Positions 11,447 to 22,132 of a stretch of 64,000 bases of DNA are shown in pieces. Position 1 is the first letter of the stretch; each line of letters starts with the position of its first letter. Position numbers and translations under genes: made by a program. Under the pieces are notes generated by a model that ran no database searches, was not told the DNA's origin, and saw only the letters and a list, made by a program, of their open reading frames with translations. The DNA is from Smallanthus sonchifolius (lineage: Eukaryota > Streptophyta > Magnoliopsida > Asterales > Asteraceae), in contig CM042046.1 in the NCBI GenBank assembly GCA_023525975.1, positions 40,207,501-40,271,500 of the forward strand, read 5' to 3'.

Positions 11447-12892
11447 TAGAAGAAAACACCCCACAAGATCTTCGAACAGCTTCAAATGAAAATAAAACTA
11501 CTTTTATTTTTCTCGAACAGCTTCATCACTAAAAAAAACTATGTGGAAATGAATATAACTATTTTTCTTCAAACAACTTCAAATGGAATACCCTGCTTTA
11601 TTCGAACAGCAAGCTTATATAGTAATGATTTTTAAATTTGCATTTATTTCTAGTCAAGATGCATTAATTGTTTTTGAATGCATAGTCAATATTTAATGAA
11701 TATAGCATCATCCTAATGCGTAATAAATGCAGTCAAACTTAATTAATATATAGATTAGGGTACAATTAAAAAATAGATATGGTGCATTTAGAAAAACCCT
11801 TTTGTTATCTATGAACATATACCATGACTTTGGGAGTTTGAAGTAATCTATTATCCTGTTGTAGGCATTTCCCAAAGGAAGATTATGTGGAACCACAATT
11901 TACAAGATGAAAAGTATAATTCTACTATAGCAAAGGAGTTGGGATTGCCGAGGAGAACGCACACAAGATCTGATTTGAGGTATGTTAAATTTTCACTATT
12001 TCTTTATACATCATACAGGCAGTATTAGTCTCCATTGTCTTGCCAACTATAAAAAGATTTTTTTTTTGGTTGTTCACTAACTTTAAGCTTTTTAATTTAT
12101 TGTTGTCCATCTCAAACCCATATAAATAAGGAGGGTATATAACAATGGAATTCGGAAAAGACCTCGAATTTACATTTTGCTTAAGGCCTCCAAAAAGGTT
12201 GAGACGCCCCTGTATTCCATAAAAAAAATTGAAGTTTAGTTTGGGATAATCAAACTGGATGTTGTAGTATTGTATGGATGTTTGTTTGAAGTAGTGGTGT
12301 GTTTTTTTGGTTGATTCAGGACGGTTGCTTCGACGGGACAAGATTGACGTCGATGGAGGTGAACATAACCTGAAGGTGAGTTTGACGCGAATCAATCCAT
12401 GATTTTTGCAGTTGGTTTGATGCGAATTAATTTCCTGTATTTGGTGTTTCCCATAAAACTAAACATGAAATACTGATTTTTCCTTTTGTTTGTTTGTTGT
12501 GCAGTGTTTTATTTCATTGAGTTGATTAGCAGCTGCAAATGGAACATGTGTTTTTTTTGGTCTTATCTAGAAACCTTTGGTTTTTTGCTTTTGTGGTGGT
12601 ATTGATTGACAAAGATTTGTGTTTCCAGAAGATAAATATTGGTTTATAAATTTCTTTAATTATGATTTCTGGGATTTCCACATTTAATAAAAGGGGGATG
12701 GGTTTTTTTAGAGCGGTTCTATATTTTTAGTTTTTTTAGGGCGGTTTGAGTTTGGATGTTTTAGATAATGTTTTGCTAGTCTCTTTTCTTTTTATTTTTA
12801 TCTTCATAACCTTTTTATCACTTTCCAAATCAAAGAATGTGTTTGTGAAACACTTATAAGATTTCACAAACATTAACATTCCAAAAGCTCTT
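11447..12892 (+). other. Unassigned region with two possible exon fragments
   Basis: The block 11865-11979 has a GTAG acceptor and a GAG/GTATG donor and is open in one frame, with the peptide MWNHNLQDEKYNSTIAKELG followed by LPRRTHTRSDL. The block 12320-12375 has a TTCAG acceptor and AAG/GTGAG donor and is open in the frame encoding RLLRRDKIDVDGGEHNLK. Their phases do not join in those two frames; in the joined phase a stop follows soon after. I do not recognise either peptide. This could be the 3' end of a degenerate host gene. The remaining DNA is AT-rich. Confidence 0.25.
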
Positions 12893-13696
12893 AGAACACC
12901 CACAATGGTGGATGCCATCCACCAAACAAAACACAACACATCAGCTCCACATCAGATTTTCACTCATTTTTTAAAAACTCATTTTTTTTACTTCAACCAT
13001 ACATCCACTTTCAAACACCCCTATATTTCTACATCATCACCTACTTTTAATTTATATTCTATATACCAAAAAACTTTAAATAATATTATATTTCCAAAAA
13101 AATAAAAATAAACGAAAATTAAAAATTACATTAACTAAAAATTAAAAATCACATAAACTAAAAATAAAAAATTTAACAACTTAAAAATTAGAAATTACAT
13201 AAACTAAAAATTAAAAATGCTCGAATGAAAGATTGAGAAGTGAAAATGAGGGTAGGAATACGTTATGAATTTATATCCGATAGAATATAGCCGTTTAAAA
13301 CAGCCGTTGAACAAGTAACCATTTGAAACTAGCTGTTTGAAAATTTAATATATTTTATATTATGTAAAAATAATATATCTATATTATAAAATATACAATT
13401 TAAATGTTAGTTTATATAAAAATAATAGATTTAAATTAATTAGATTATATTATAAATTTAAATTAATCAAATTTAAACTAGATATATTAAATCACATCAA
13501 TTCAAATAAAATTATTTAAATATGCATTAATAATTAAATGTGTTTATTGAAGGACCCACCTTCTAGCCGTGAACTTCATCCGGAATTCCAGATGTGAAGC
13601 CAACCGGACACAACCAGACACCACCCTCCAACGCTGCCCCTCATCCACTTCCTCGTCCAGTTAACCGGATGCATAAAAAACGAGCCCATTGGAGGT
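12893..13696. mobile_element. MITE-like element
   Basis: The left edge (AGAACACCCACAATGGTGGA) and the right edge read in reverse (AGCACCTCCAATGGGCTC) form an imperfect terminal inverted repeat. The interior is AT-rich with tandem AAAAATTAAAAATTACATAAACT-like units at about 13105-13215 and no coding capacity. No clean TSD was found, so the superfamily is left open. Confidence 0.35.
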
Positions 13697-14149
13697 GCTG
13701 TTATTGTTGGTCTAAATAAGTGCTTAAATTTTATTTTTTCACTTGGACTTCACTTTTTGTGGAAGTCTTCTTCAAACCGGAACATGCCAATTATTTTGAG
13801 TTGTTACATCACACGTACTTTTTGTGGATGCTCTTTTCCTTAAAATATTTGATAGGAATTTGAAATTTTGATTTGAATAACAGATCATTACAAATTTCTC
13901 TTTAGCGGGGTGATTTGTTAAGATTATTCAAAACCCATGCTTTTTCAAGTTGTTATATGTTTGATTATTACAATGAGTAATCCATGCATGCCATGATGAA
14001 CTCTTGTATGTTATAATTGCTTTATTCATAATCCTTCAATCCGTTGATTGCTTGACACTAGAATTAGTAATAGCGCTACATAAATCATTAACAAGAAAGT
14101 GACAATAACCCAATATTTTTTTATTAAAGTTTAAATAAACAAAATTAAG
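13697..14149. other. AT-rich intergenic DNA
   Basis: Nothing recognisable on either strand. Confidence 0.5.
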
Positions 14150-14641
14150 AGTAAATTACGGTTTTAGTCCTTGTGTTTTGGGTCAATTTTCTGTTTTAAT
14201 CCATTAGTTATAACTTCATCTTTTTAGTCACTATCGTTTCATTTTTGTTTCAATTAAAGCAAATGGATAATATTGTTAAAATTTTTGTTAACTTTTTGTT
14301 TTGACAAAACTACCCCTTTTAATAAAACCCTACCCACCTCATCTCTATCTATCCAAACACATACACTCTCTTCATCTCTACCCTCTACCAAGAATGGTCG
14401 GCAACCCTCCGACCACCACCTTCACCGCCCTTCTTTGACCACCGATTTACCCAGCTACTCTCACTCTAAAACCTCATTATCCAGCCAAACCTAAATCACC
14501 ATCACTGCCTTAGCTCACTTGCTCTCTTTGTTTTTAATTGAAACAAAAATGAAACCACAATAACTGAAAAAGTGAAATTTAAAGTAACCGACTAAAATAT
14601 AGAATGGGTCCAAAGCTTCTATACTAAAACCGTAGTTTACT
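14150..14641. mobile_element. MITE with 19-bp terminal inverted repeats
   Basis: The left end AGTAAATTACGGTTTTAGT (14150-14168) matches the reverse complement of the right end (14623-14641) at 18 of 19 positions. Length is 492 bp. The interior includes a C-rich stretch with a 73-codon open frame that looks like chance. No TSD could be confirmed, so the superfamily is unassigned. Confidence 0.6.
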
Positions 14642-14699
14642 GCATCACAAGACATTCTCAAGACAAACTGATAAGTACCAGTCTTAGCCACACCATCCT

Positions 14700-15000
14700 T
14701 AACATCCATGATCCCATGCCATCCATCAATATACCTCCATGTTTAGAACGTGGGTTTTGCTTTGCATGCTTTCCTTATTTGTTTTTAAGTTATTTCATGT
14801 TCATGGATATTATAATTATCGTGGGTAGTTTTAGTTCAGTTATTTGTTTCGCTTATAAATAGGAAAGCTTGATTATTGTTTTGATATGAATGAAAAAGAA
14901 TAGAAAGTTGTCTCAAGTTTATGTCTCTCTTCTTCTCTGTATTTCTTAAAGTCTAACCCACTCAACGGGTCTCTGTCACAAACCAACCCCAAAATGAAAT
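14700..15000 (+). repeat. Possible copia LTR fragment
   Basis: A stretch with TTATAAATAGG followed by TATGAATGAAAAAGAATAGAAAG and CTCTCTTCTTCTCTGTATTTC has the promoter and leader style of plant copia LTRs. No termini, TSD or internal region could be tied to it. Confidence 0.25.
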
Positions 15001-15747
15001 CTAACTTTGAGCCTTACAATGTGATATTCAAAGACCCGACCCAAAGAATCCTAAACGCCAATACAAGTGTTAAATTATCTCTTAAGGAGAGCCACAGCCG
15101 ACCCATTTGAGATTACAAATCAAAATAGATCTATGCATTGCATGATTATTATAGTTACAATACCAACAAAACACACATAACATAAGCTAAAGACCAACAC
15201 ATGACCAAGCAAAGTCTTCGTTTTGATTCCAAGCTTCAAAGAGATAGTTGCCAATATTTGCTAAACTCATAACAAGATACTTGATTCATTATGCAATTAC
15301 CCTTTAGCCTACTAACGATTCCAACCATAATAACTATAATAATAGTCCACCTAAACACGATTCATATTTTCTATTTCATTGTTACAAGAAAAAAAAAGTA
15401 GTAACTGTTTTTAAACAATTTTTTAATAAATCTCATATATACATTAAATTTAGAAAAGTTTATATACGTCAACACCAATTGATCATATTATATTGTATTT
15501 TATTGATAACACGTTAATAAATAAAACAAAACTTGAATATCAAAGAAAACATATAAAAAGTTAGTTTGAAACTTATTTAAATGTTCACAACCTTATATTT
15601 TATTATAATAATATAATGTAATTTTCAAATCAAACATTGATTTTTTGAAGCACACTAAGCATTATATTAACCTAATTTTGTACGATTAATCTTTAAAAGT
15701 ATGTCCTCAATAAGTACAATGATGTGCTAATAAGTTTAAAGTTAATT
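15001..15747. other. AT-rich intergenic DNA
   Basis: No gene or repeat structure is supported. Confidence 0.5.
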
Positions 15748-15767
15748 TCTCACTACAAGAAAACTAG

Positions 15768-15930
15768 GCATTAGCGGCGACACCCAGAAATGTCGCCGCT
15801 ATTGATGGTGATCCGTGTCTCCAAGATCTGACGGTTACCAAGAATTTAATCGGACGGCCAATGTTGTTTTAGCAGTAGCGGCGACGTTATTAGCGGCGAC
15901 CGTCGCCGCTATTGCTCTATAGCGGGAATA
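15768..15930. repeat. Left subterminal repeats of element B
   Basis: Inverted and direct copies of TTAGCGGCGAC and GTCGCCGCTATT, including the palindromic pair TTAGCGGCGACCGTCGCCGC. Confidence 0.8.
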
Positions 15931-16499
15931 ACTCGATCAGTCCCTGCTTTCCCTCCATTCTCACCCTCCCTCTCTCACTTATCCCAAGCCGACGATCTCC
16001 TATTCTCCGGTGACCAACCCTCCCGGCTCTGACCGCCCCTCCCTGCTCCGACACCCCTCCCAGCTCCGACGACTGCTACGACCACCCCCTCCCTGCTATG
16101 AAGACTGCTCAGACCACAGCCTCGAATGATTTGCCGGCGACCAGCCTCGAAGGATTTGCTGACGAAGATTGCTCCGACCACCAACACCGTCACCCCACCT
16201 ATCTGCCGCTGCTGTCAACCGTCGCAAGACTGCCGCCGATTTTGATAGTTTTAATCAACATCAACTTGGTACTTTAGGTAACATTACCAACTTAAAATCT
16301 CATTATATATATGACTGATTATTAATAGGAACCCAGATTTGTCAATTGTTTTATGAGAAATTACCGAACTCAAAATAAGCTATTCGAATCGAAATTGGAA
16401 CCGGACATAATTCAATAACCATTTGCATAAAACATATTAGTTCTCTTATTCTAGACATGGATGCTAGGTTTGACATATGTGGTTTTAATTTATTTTAAA

Positions 16500-16890
16500 T
16501 TAAATATATTTTGTATGTATGTATATATGTTTATGTATTATGTATGTATTTGTATGTGTGTATGTATGCATATATCTTGAATATGGTTATGTTTGTATAT
16601 ATAGGGTTGTATAAAAATTAATATATATAGGTTTTTTTTAATTTAAATGTATTTTGTATGTATGCATGTATGTATGTTGTATATTTTTGTGTGTGTGTGT
16701 ATATGTATGTATATATGTTTATGTATTATGTATCTATTGGTATGCGTGTATGTATGTGTGTGTATATGTATGTATATATGTTTATGTATTATGTATCTAT
16801 TGGTATGTGTGTGTATATGTATGTCTATTAGTAATATGAACACACACTATTTGACCTGAAATGTGTATACATGTATATGTATGTATTGGT
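16500..16890. repeat. TGTATGTA/GTGTGT microsatellite in element B
   Basis: Compound GTATGTATATGTTTATG and GTGTGTGTATATGTATG repeats, with an approximately 63-bp phrase (TATGTTTATGTATTATGTATC...) repeated. The open frames here are low-complexity and not genes. A similar tract occurs in the same leader-side position of elements A and C. Confidence 0.8.
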
Positions 16891-17119
16891 TTGTATAAAT
16901 TTAATTTTAAAGTTAAGCATAGGAAAAAGCATTGCATTATTACAGAATTCTTTACATTAAACTACAATTTCTTAATTAGGTCTTATCCCCAACACCACTA
17001 CTGTTATTATTAATTAATTAACTTTATCTAATACCCCCACCCCACCCTACCCACCCCTTGTATAGAAGATGCAAAGTTCACATCATTTTGATTACCTTAA
17101 ATTATGTTTCAGCTTCGTC

Positions 17120-17605
17120 ATGGTTGTCGATAAAAGTTGGCTTAAAAATTTAAACCGTAGCTCAGAGGAGTATGAAAAAGGACTCAAGTCTTTTATCGAG
17201 ATGTGCAAAGATCATGTCGACAAAAGAGGCTTTGTGTTTTGTCCGTGTACCAAATGTCAGAATTCGGTAATGCTATCCTGGGTAAAAGTGAAGTTTCATT
17301 TGTATGCATGGGGTTTCTGTCAGACGTACACAGATTGGATCTATCACGGTGAAAGTTTAATTCCTCAAGTTGTAGTTTTAGATGATGTTGTGCCAGGAAA
17401 CGATATGGCCAGCGTTAATGAAGATATTATGGAGGAGGATACCAACCTCGACGAAGGGAACTCGGGTACAGAGAGTAGCGGTGTCTGTGATGATTTTGAA
17501 GACCTGTTAAAGGAAGTCCAATCAGAATTATATCCCGGATGTACTAATTTTTCTTCCCTTGACTTTTTAGCAAAGCTTATGCATATTAAGGTGAAGAATA
17601 AATAG
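17120..17605 (+). pseudogene. CACTA transposase N-terminal fragment (Transpos_assoc domain)
   Basis: The peptide has DKSWLKNL...F...CKDHVDKRGFVFCPCTKCQN, the DKSW start and CPC..C cysteine pattern of the Transpos_assoc domain at the N-terminus of CACTA TNP2 transposases. WIYHGE and an acidic linker ending ELYPGCTNFSSLDFLAKLMH follow. A TTTCAG acceptor lies just before the chosen ATG, and an upstream ATG at 17069 is possible. The frame stops with TAG at 17603, where the corresponding position in element A's relative encodes tryptophan (KKWTN against KNK-stop-TN). The frame then stays open for about 30 codons to the right subterminal array. Confidence 0.8.
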
Positions 17606-17689
17606 ACTAATGGTTCATTTGATGAGCTTCTAGAGTTGTTGGGATCTTCACATCCAGAAAATGCAGAAAATACTGCAAAAAACGGACAG

Positions 17690-17830
17690 GAGTATTAGCG
17701 GCGACAACAGGAGTATTAGCGGCGACAGTTGTCGCCGCTAATAGATTGTCTAATAGCGACGACAGGCAGAGTATTAGCGGCGAAGTATTAGCAGCGACTG
17801 TCGCCGCTATTAGTATTAGCGGCGACACTA
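17690..17830. repeat. Right subterminal repeats of element B
   Basis: GAGTATTAGCGGCGACA direct copies followed by TGTCGCCGCTAAT inverted copies, mirroring the left end. Confidence 0.8.
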
Positions 17831-17854
17831 TTTGCCCAATTCTTTGTAGTGTCT

Positions 17855-18821
17855 TTTCATTTTCAACTCCAAGTATTAGATTGCAACACTAATATTATTA
17901 TATCTTAACTTGATTAATTGTGGTCCAATTTACTCAGGACCATAATAATATTAATAAAGATAAGTTGGTGATCATGATCATTTCATAGACTTTAATTAAT
18001 TGAATGTACATCGTAGACCAAAAATATTTTGTGCCGCTTCAATTTCTCTCATAATTTTTTTTATTTACTTGCAAACCTCTAAGTAAATCTTCAAACCTTA
18101 TGGATGCATCATCAAAGTGCTTTGTATTTCAACTGATTATATTATATTTACTTTATCCATAAGTTTTTGGTTCTGAAAATGAACCATAATTATAGATTAA
18201 ATTAAAACTTTTGATGTTATTAAATTTTCTTTAAAATCAATTTATAATTGTTCAAAACAAATTTATTATGTGTGTAATAAAATAGTAGATTTTAGTTTTA
18301 CGTTTGTATATCGCTCAAGTGGTCAAGATAAAAAGCTATAGGATCCTGCCAATAAAATGTAAGATTAGAAGTTTATTTCCGGTCATTCATCACTAGCAAC
18401 ATATATAAGAAATGAGTTCAATGTAGTGTATTATCTTGCAATATCTTTTAATGTTATAAATATATCAAATCATATGGAAATATCATAGTTATACTTGTTC
18501 ATGTGAAAGTAATGGGCATGGATAAGCTCTTAGCTAGGAATTTCTCGTGTGGTTAACTGTCAAAAATCAAATTATGAGCGAGTTAAATAAAATGGTCAAT
18601 ATCATGGTCGGAGTGAGTGTCACAAAGTTGTATCAGAGTCGTAGCACGCAAGACTAATGCATCTCATACAACCACTGGATTTTGTGTGTGCACTTTTAAC
18701 AAAAAAACAAATTTAAGTACTTAGTTGATTGTGAGTATTTGTAATAATCCTTCTCATGCATATAGGTAAACGAATATAAGAAGTTTAAGATCCATACGAG
18801 CCTAAATTTGTAGGCTACAAG
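17855..18821. other. AT-rich intergenic DNA
   Basis: No gene supported. The last bases before the copia element contain its left TSD (CCTAC, 18822-18826). Confidence 0.5.
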
Positions 18822-18826
18822 CCTAC

Positions 18827-18932
18827 AATGAATTAAATGATTGTAGGAAAAAAATATTACATCAACATACATGAAGAATGAAAGAATTAAGATAAAATAC
18901 AATGAGAAAATAAATGCTAATGTGTTTTAATA
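18827..18932 (-). repeat. 3' LTR of the copia element
   Basis: About 106 bp, AATGAATTAAATGATTG... to ...GTGTTTTAATA, matching the right LTR except that a roughly 36-bp block is absent here. Such short LTRs are unusual but occur in some copia lineages. Confidence 0.85.
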
Positions 18933-21092
18933 TCCCCCTCAAGCAAAACGGAGGTGGTCCTAGGCCAAGCATCTTGCAAAAAAACCTCAAATTGAGGTCT
19001 CGAAAGACTCTTCGTGAAGATATCTGCAACCTGTAGCTTGGTCAGAACAAACCAAGTGTAAAGCTTGCCAGAAGCCACAAGTTCTCGTATGAAGTGGTAA
19101 TCCAACTCAATGTGTTTTGCACATTTGTGAGAAACGGGGTTTTACATAAGAAAGAGGGCACTTTGATTGTCACATAACAAGGTTGGTTGATCTGGAGCTA
19201 AAGAATGCAGCTCAAGGAGTAGGTGAGTTACCCAAACGATCTCAGCAACGGTGTTGGCCATGTCGCGGTACTCGGATTCACAGGTCGAGTGGAAAACAGT
19301 GGGTTGTTTCTTGGCACTCAGGAGACAAGATTGCCTCTAAGAAAAATAGAGTATCCGTGCATAGAGCGACGTGTGTCTATACAACGGGCCCAGTCAGCAT
19401 CTAAGTAACCAAGGACAAAAGTGCCGGTCGGTCTGGTAAAGGTAAGCTCAAATTCAGAAGTACCTTTAACATACCAGAGGATTCTTTTGACATGCGGGAA
19501 ATGAGTGGTAGTAGGAGCTTGGAGGAACAGGCTAGCTTGATTTACTACATAGGATATATCCGGTCGAGTGATGGTCAGGTATTGCAAGGCACCAACAAGG
19601 GATCTATAGTGTGTGGGATCTTTTTAAGGTTCACCGGTAGCAACAAGGGTTTCATTTGGAGCCAAGGGTGTGTGCACAGGTTTAGCATCAAGCAGAGTAG
19701 CCCTGGAAAGTATGTCTCGAGCATATTTGGTTTGACTCAAGAAAGACCTTCATCGGTGTAGACAACATCAAGCCCGAGAAAGTAGTTTAATTTTCCAAGG
19801 TCCTTGATGGAAAATTCGTTGTGGAGACGAGCAATGAGAGAGTCCTTAACAACGACATTGTTCCCTGTTAAGATTAAATCATCAACATACACCTGAAGAT
19901 ACATTATACCAGAGTCCCTTTTAAAAATAAATAAGGATGTGTCTACCCTGCCACAGGAAAACTCATTTTGTATAAGAAATGTGCTTAGTCGATAGAACCA
20001 AGCCCGTGGTGCTTGTTTGAGCCAATACGAAGCTTTATTTATCCAACACACGTGATTAGAATGTTAGGGGTCGGAGTAACAAGGGTTGTTCCATGTAAAC
20101 AAGCGTAGTGAGGTTGTTATGCAGAAATGCATTTTGACATCCGGTTGATGTAAGGGCCGGTTGTTGATGACAACAATGGAGAGAACGATCTGAATAGTGG
20201 ATACTTTCACAACCGGGCTAAATGTGTGAGAGTAGTCAAGGCCCGGTATTTGGCTAAAGCCCAGCGCTACCAGACGAGGTTTGTGACAATCAATGGACCC
20301 ATCCGACCTATATTTAGTACAAAACATCTACTTGAACCAAACAACATTGTGGTTTTCGGGTCAACGTACCAGGGTCCAAGTGTTGTTCTGGTGAAGTGCT
20401 GATAAATCTTTATCCATAGCAGCAACCTAATGGGGATGTGTGGCTACATTTTTGAATCCCTTAGGTGAGTAGAGGCAAACAAAGCTTTATTTAGGCCATT
20501 GGTTGTGAGGTGGGCAAGATTAGGTTGGTGTTTCGGTTTAAATATCTCAACCTTCTCCCGAGTTACCATAGGATAAGTAGGGTCTAGAGGGGTAGTGGAA
20601 GTTTTGAGGGATATGAGCATCCGGCGGTGGGTCAGCTGAGTGTGAGTCTGATTGCGGGGTTTTAATAGTAGGTGGAGTGGGGTGGATGGTAGATGGTTGG
20701 GTTTGGGTAGGAGGTAATGGGTGTTGGTGGGATTTGGTCAGTGGTGGTTAATGGGTTAGTTGTGTGGGTTTGGCCACGAGGCAGTGGTACGGAGGGCTAG
20801 GTTGGGTGAACAGTTTCTGGAGTTATAGTGGAGGAGGTGGGCTGGATAGGTAGGGGGTTTGGTAGGGTGACAAGTTGATCAGGTGTGATAGGGGTGTGGG
20901 ATGGGTTGGGATCACAACAGTGAAAATGTGGAGATAGTGGTGTATGGGCAGGAGAGGTGTTTGTGGTTGAGGGTCAGGTATGGGTCGAAGTGAGAGTTTC
21001 AATGAACGTGTGAATCGGGAGGGTGAGTATGTCTCCTGTAACACTGTTGTTTTTAAAAGGGAATATGATTTCATCAAATTGGGCATGGTGGG
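18917..21092 (-). pseudogene. Copia pol: reverse transcriptase and RNase H remnant
   Basis: Minus-strand blocks in order are: an integrase-RT linker at 21086-20823 (P/T/S-rich); RT (RVT_2) at 20327-20064 with YRSDGSIDCHKPRLVALGF and DYSHTFSPVVK; the catalytic block at 20051-19737 with WLKQAPRAWF, YVDD (codons at 19889-19878) and DLGKLNYFLGLDV; the RT C-terminus at 19587-19318 with YLTITRPDISYVVNQ and GYLDADWA; and the RNase H end at 19105-18917 with LQVADIFTKSLSRPQF. The normal product copies element RNA into DNA. Frame changes between the blocks make this copy inactive, although the YVDD motif survives. Confidence 0.9.
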
Positions 21093-22132
21093 GGATCGAT
21101 GTCGTTTGCTCGGTCAAAAACAATCCTTAAACACTTAACTAGTAAGGGTAAGAAGAGTATCGTATCCATGAGGAATCAGTGGATAGTTCAATTGCTTAGT
21201 TTGATAAATTAGAATGAAAACACAGATCAAATAAAGATGTAACTCCCTCCCAAACTTCAGGTTCTAGACTTATGCAATACTCAGTCATTCAATGGACACC
21301 ACATAGACATGGTGTTGGTAAGTAAGTTGAAATAGTAATTGAATATAAGCTGTTGTCAGCAATCTATACGACAAGCTCGTCAAAGCTAGTACAATTCAAA
21401 TACCCAATTTATAAACACCAAGTTACCTACTTTAGTCACTCAACCTTGCTACAAGGTTTTTTCATCAACCGAACACAGTTGTAAAGCAAGCAAGCTCAAG
21501 GCATTCAAATAAATTGTATAAATCAACTCATACATCAATCTATCAAGTTATTGTCAGAAACTAACAAGATCCAAACATACAAAAAACTGATTAAAACAAG
21601 AAACCTAAACGAACCTTAGCCACCACTGACCAAATCCCACCAACACGCAGCTTAGCCACGCATGCTTGTCAGGCACACGAGCATAACTTCAATCTTTGAT
21701 CTGGAACAAACCTTGGCTCTAGAAATCACCCCTCTCCTCTATGAATTCGTCTGAATGAATCATGTGTCGGAATGGGGGCTGCAATCTCTTTTAATTAGAA
21801 TTAGGGCTTTTTCCTGTTTCGGGGGCTCTTCGCGTGCGTACCGCGAACATCGGAAGTCAGTCCTTTTCAGTTCCTCGCGTACCGCGAAGAAACTCTTCCC
21901 AGTCTTCGCGGTATGCGAAGACTTGTTTTTCCAGGAAAATTGATATTTTACACTTTGACCTCTGTACTTTTGTGCCTTCTCATTTATGCTTCGTTATCCG
22001 CTCAACTAACACTTAATACCTGTAATAGACACAACTACAAATACCAACATAAAACCGATTCTATAAACCAAGTAAAACGCATAAAACTATACAAAATCGA
22101 CACTTAAACATGGGACATTTGACCTTACATCA
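21093..22132 (-). repeat. 3' LTR of the Athila/Tat-like element
   Basis: 1040 bp. The first base of its left edge is G where the other LTR has T. It contains several copies of the hairpin-forming word TCGCGTACCGCGAA at about 21830-21920, downstream (in plus coordinates) of AATTAGGGCTTTTTCC. A 27-bp segment at 21620-21646 is not shared with the 5' LTR (see findings). Confidence 0.9.

Larger units (their letters stand above)
15751..17851 (+). mobile_element. CACTA transposon, element B (deletion derivative)
   Basis: The termini are CACTACAAGAAAACT at 15751 and TTCTTTGTAGTG ending at 17851. The TSD is TCT (15748-15750 and 17852-17854). The subterminal words (TTAGCGGCGACA and TGTCGCCGCTAAT) differ from those of elements A and C, so this is a separate family. 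The only coding sequence is the transposase N-terminus at 17120-17605. The catalytic region is absent, so the element can move only if a transposase acts in trans. Confidence 0.93.

Noticed and set aside
14273..14494. 73-codon S/T/P-rich frame
   Set aside because: It lies inside the 14150-14641 MITE and has no recognisable domain.
18629..18641. TTGTATCAGAGTCG resembling a Met-tRNA primer-binding site
   Set aside because: It has mismatches in the core, no LTR end precedes it, and no retroelement frame follows.
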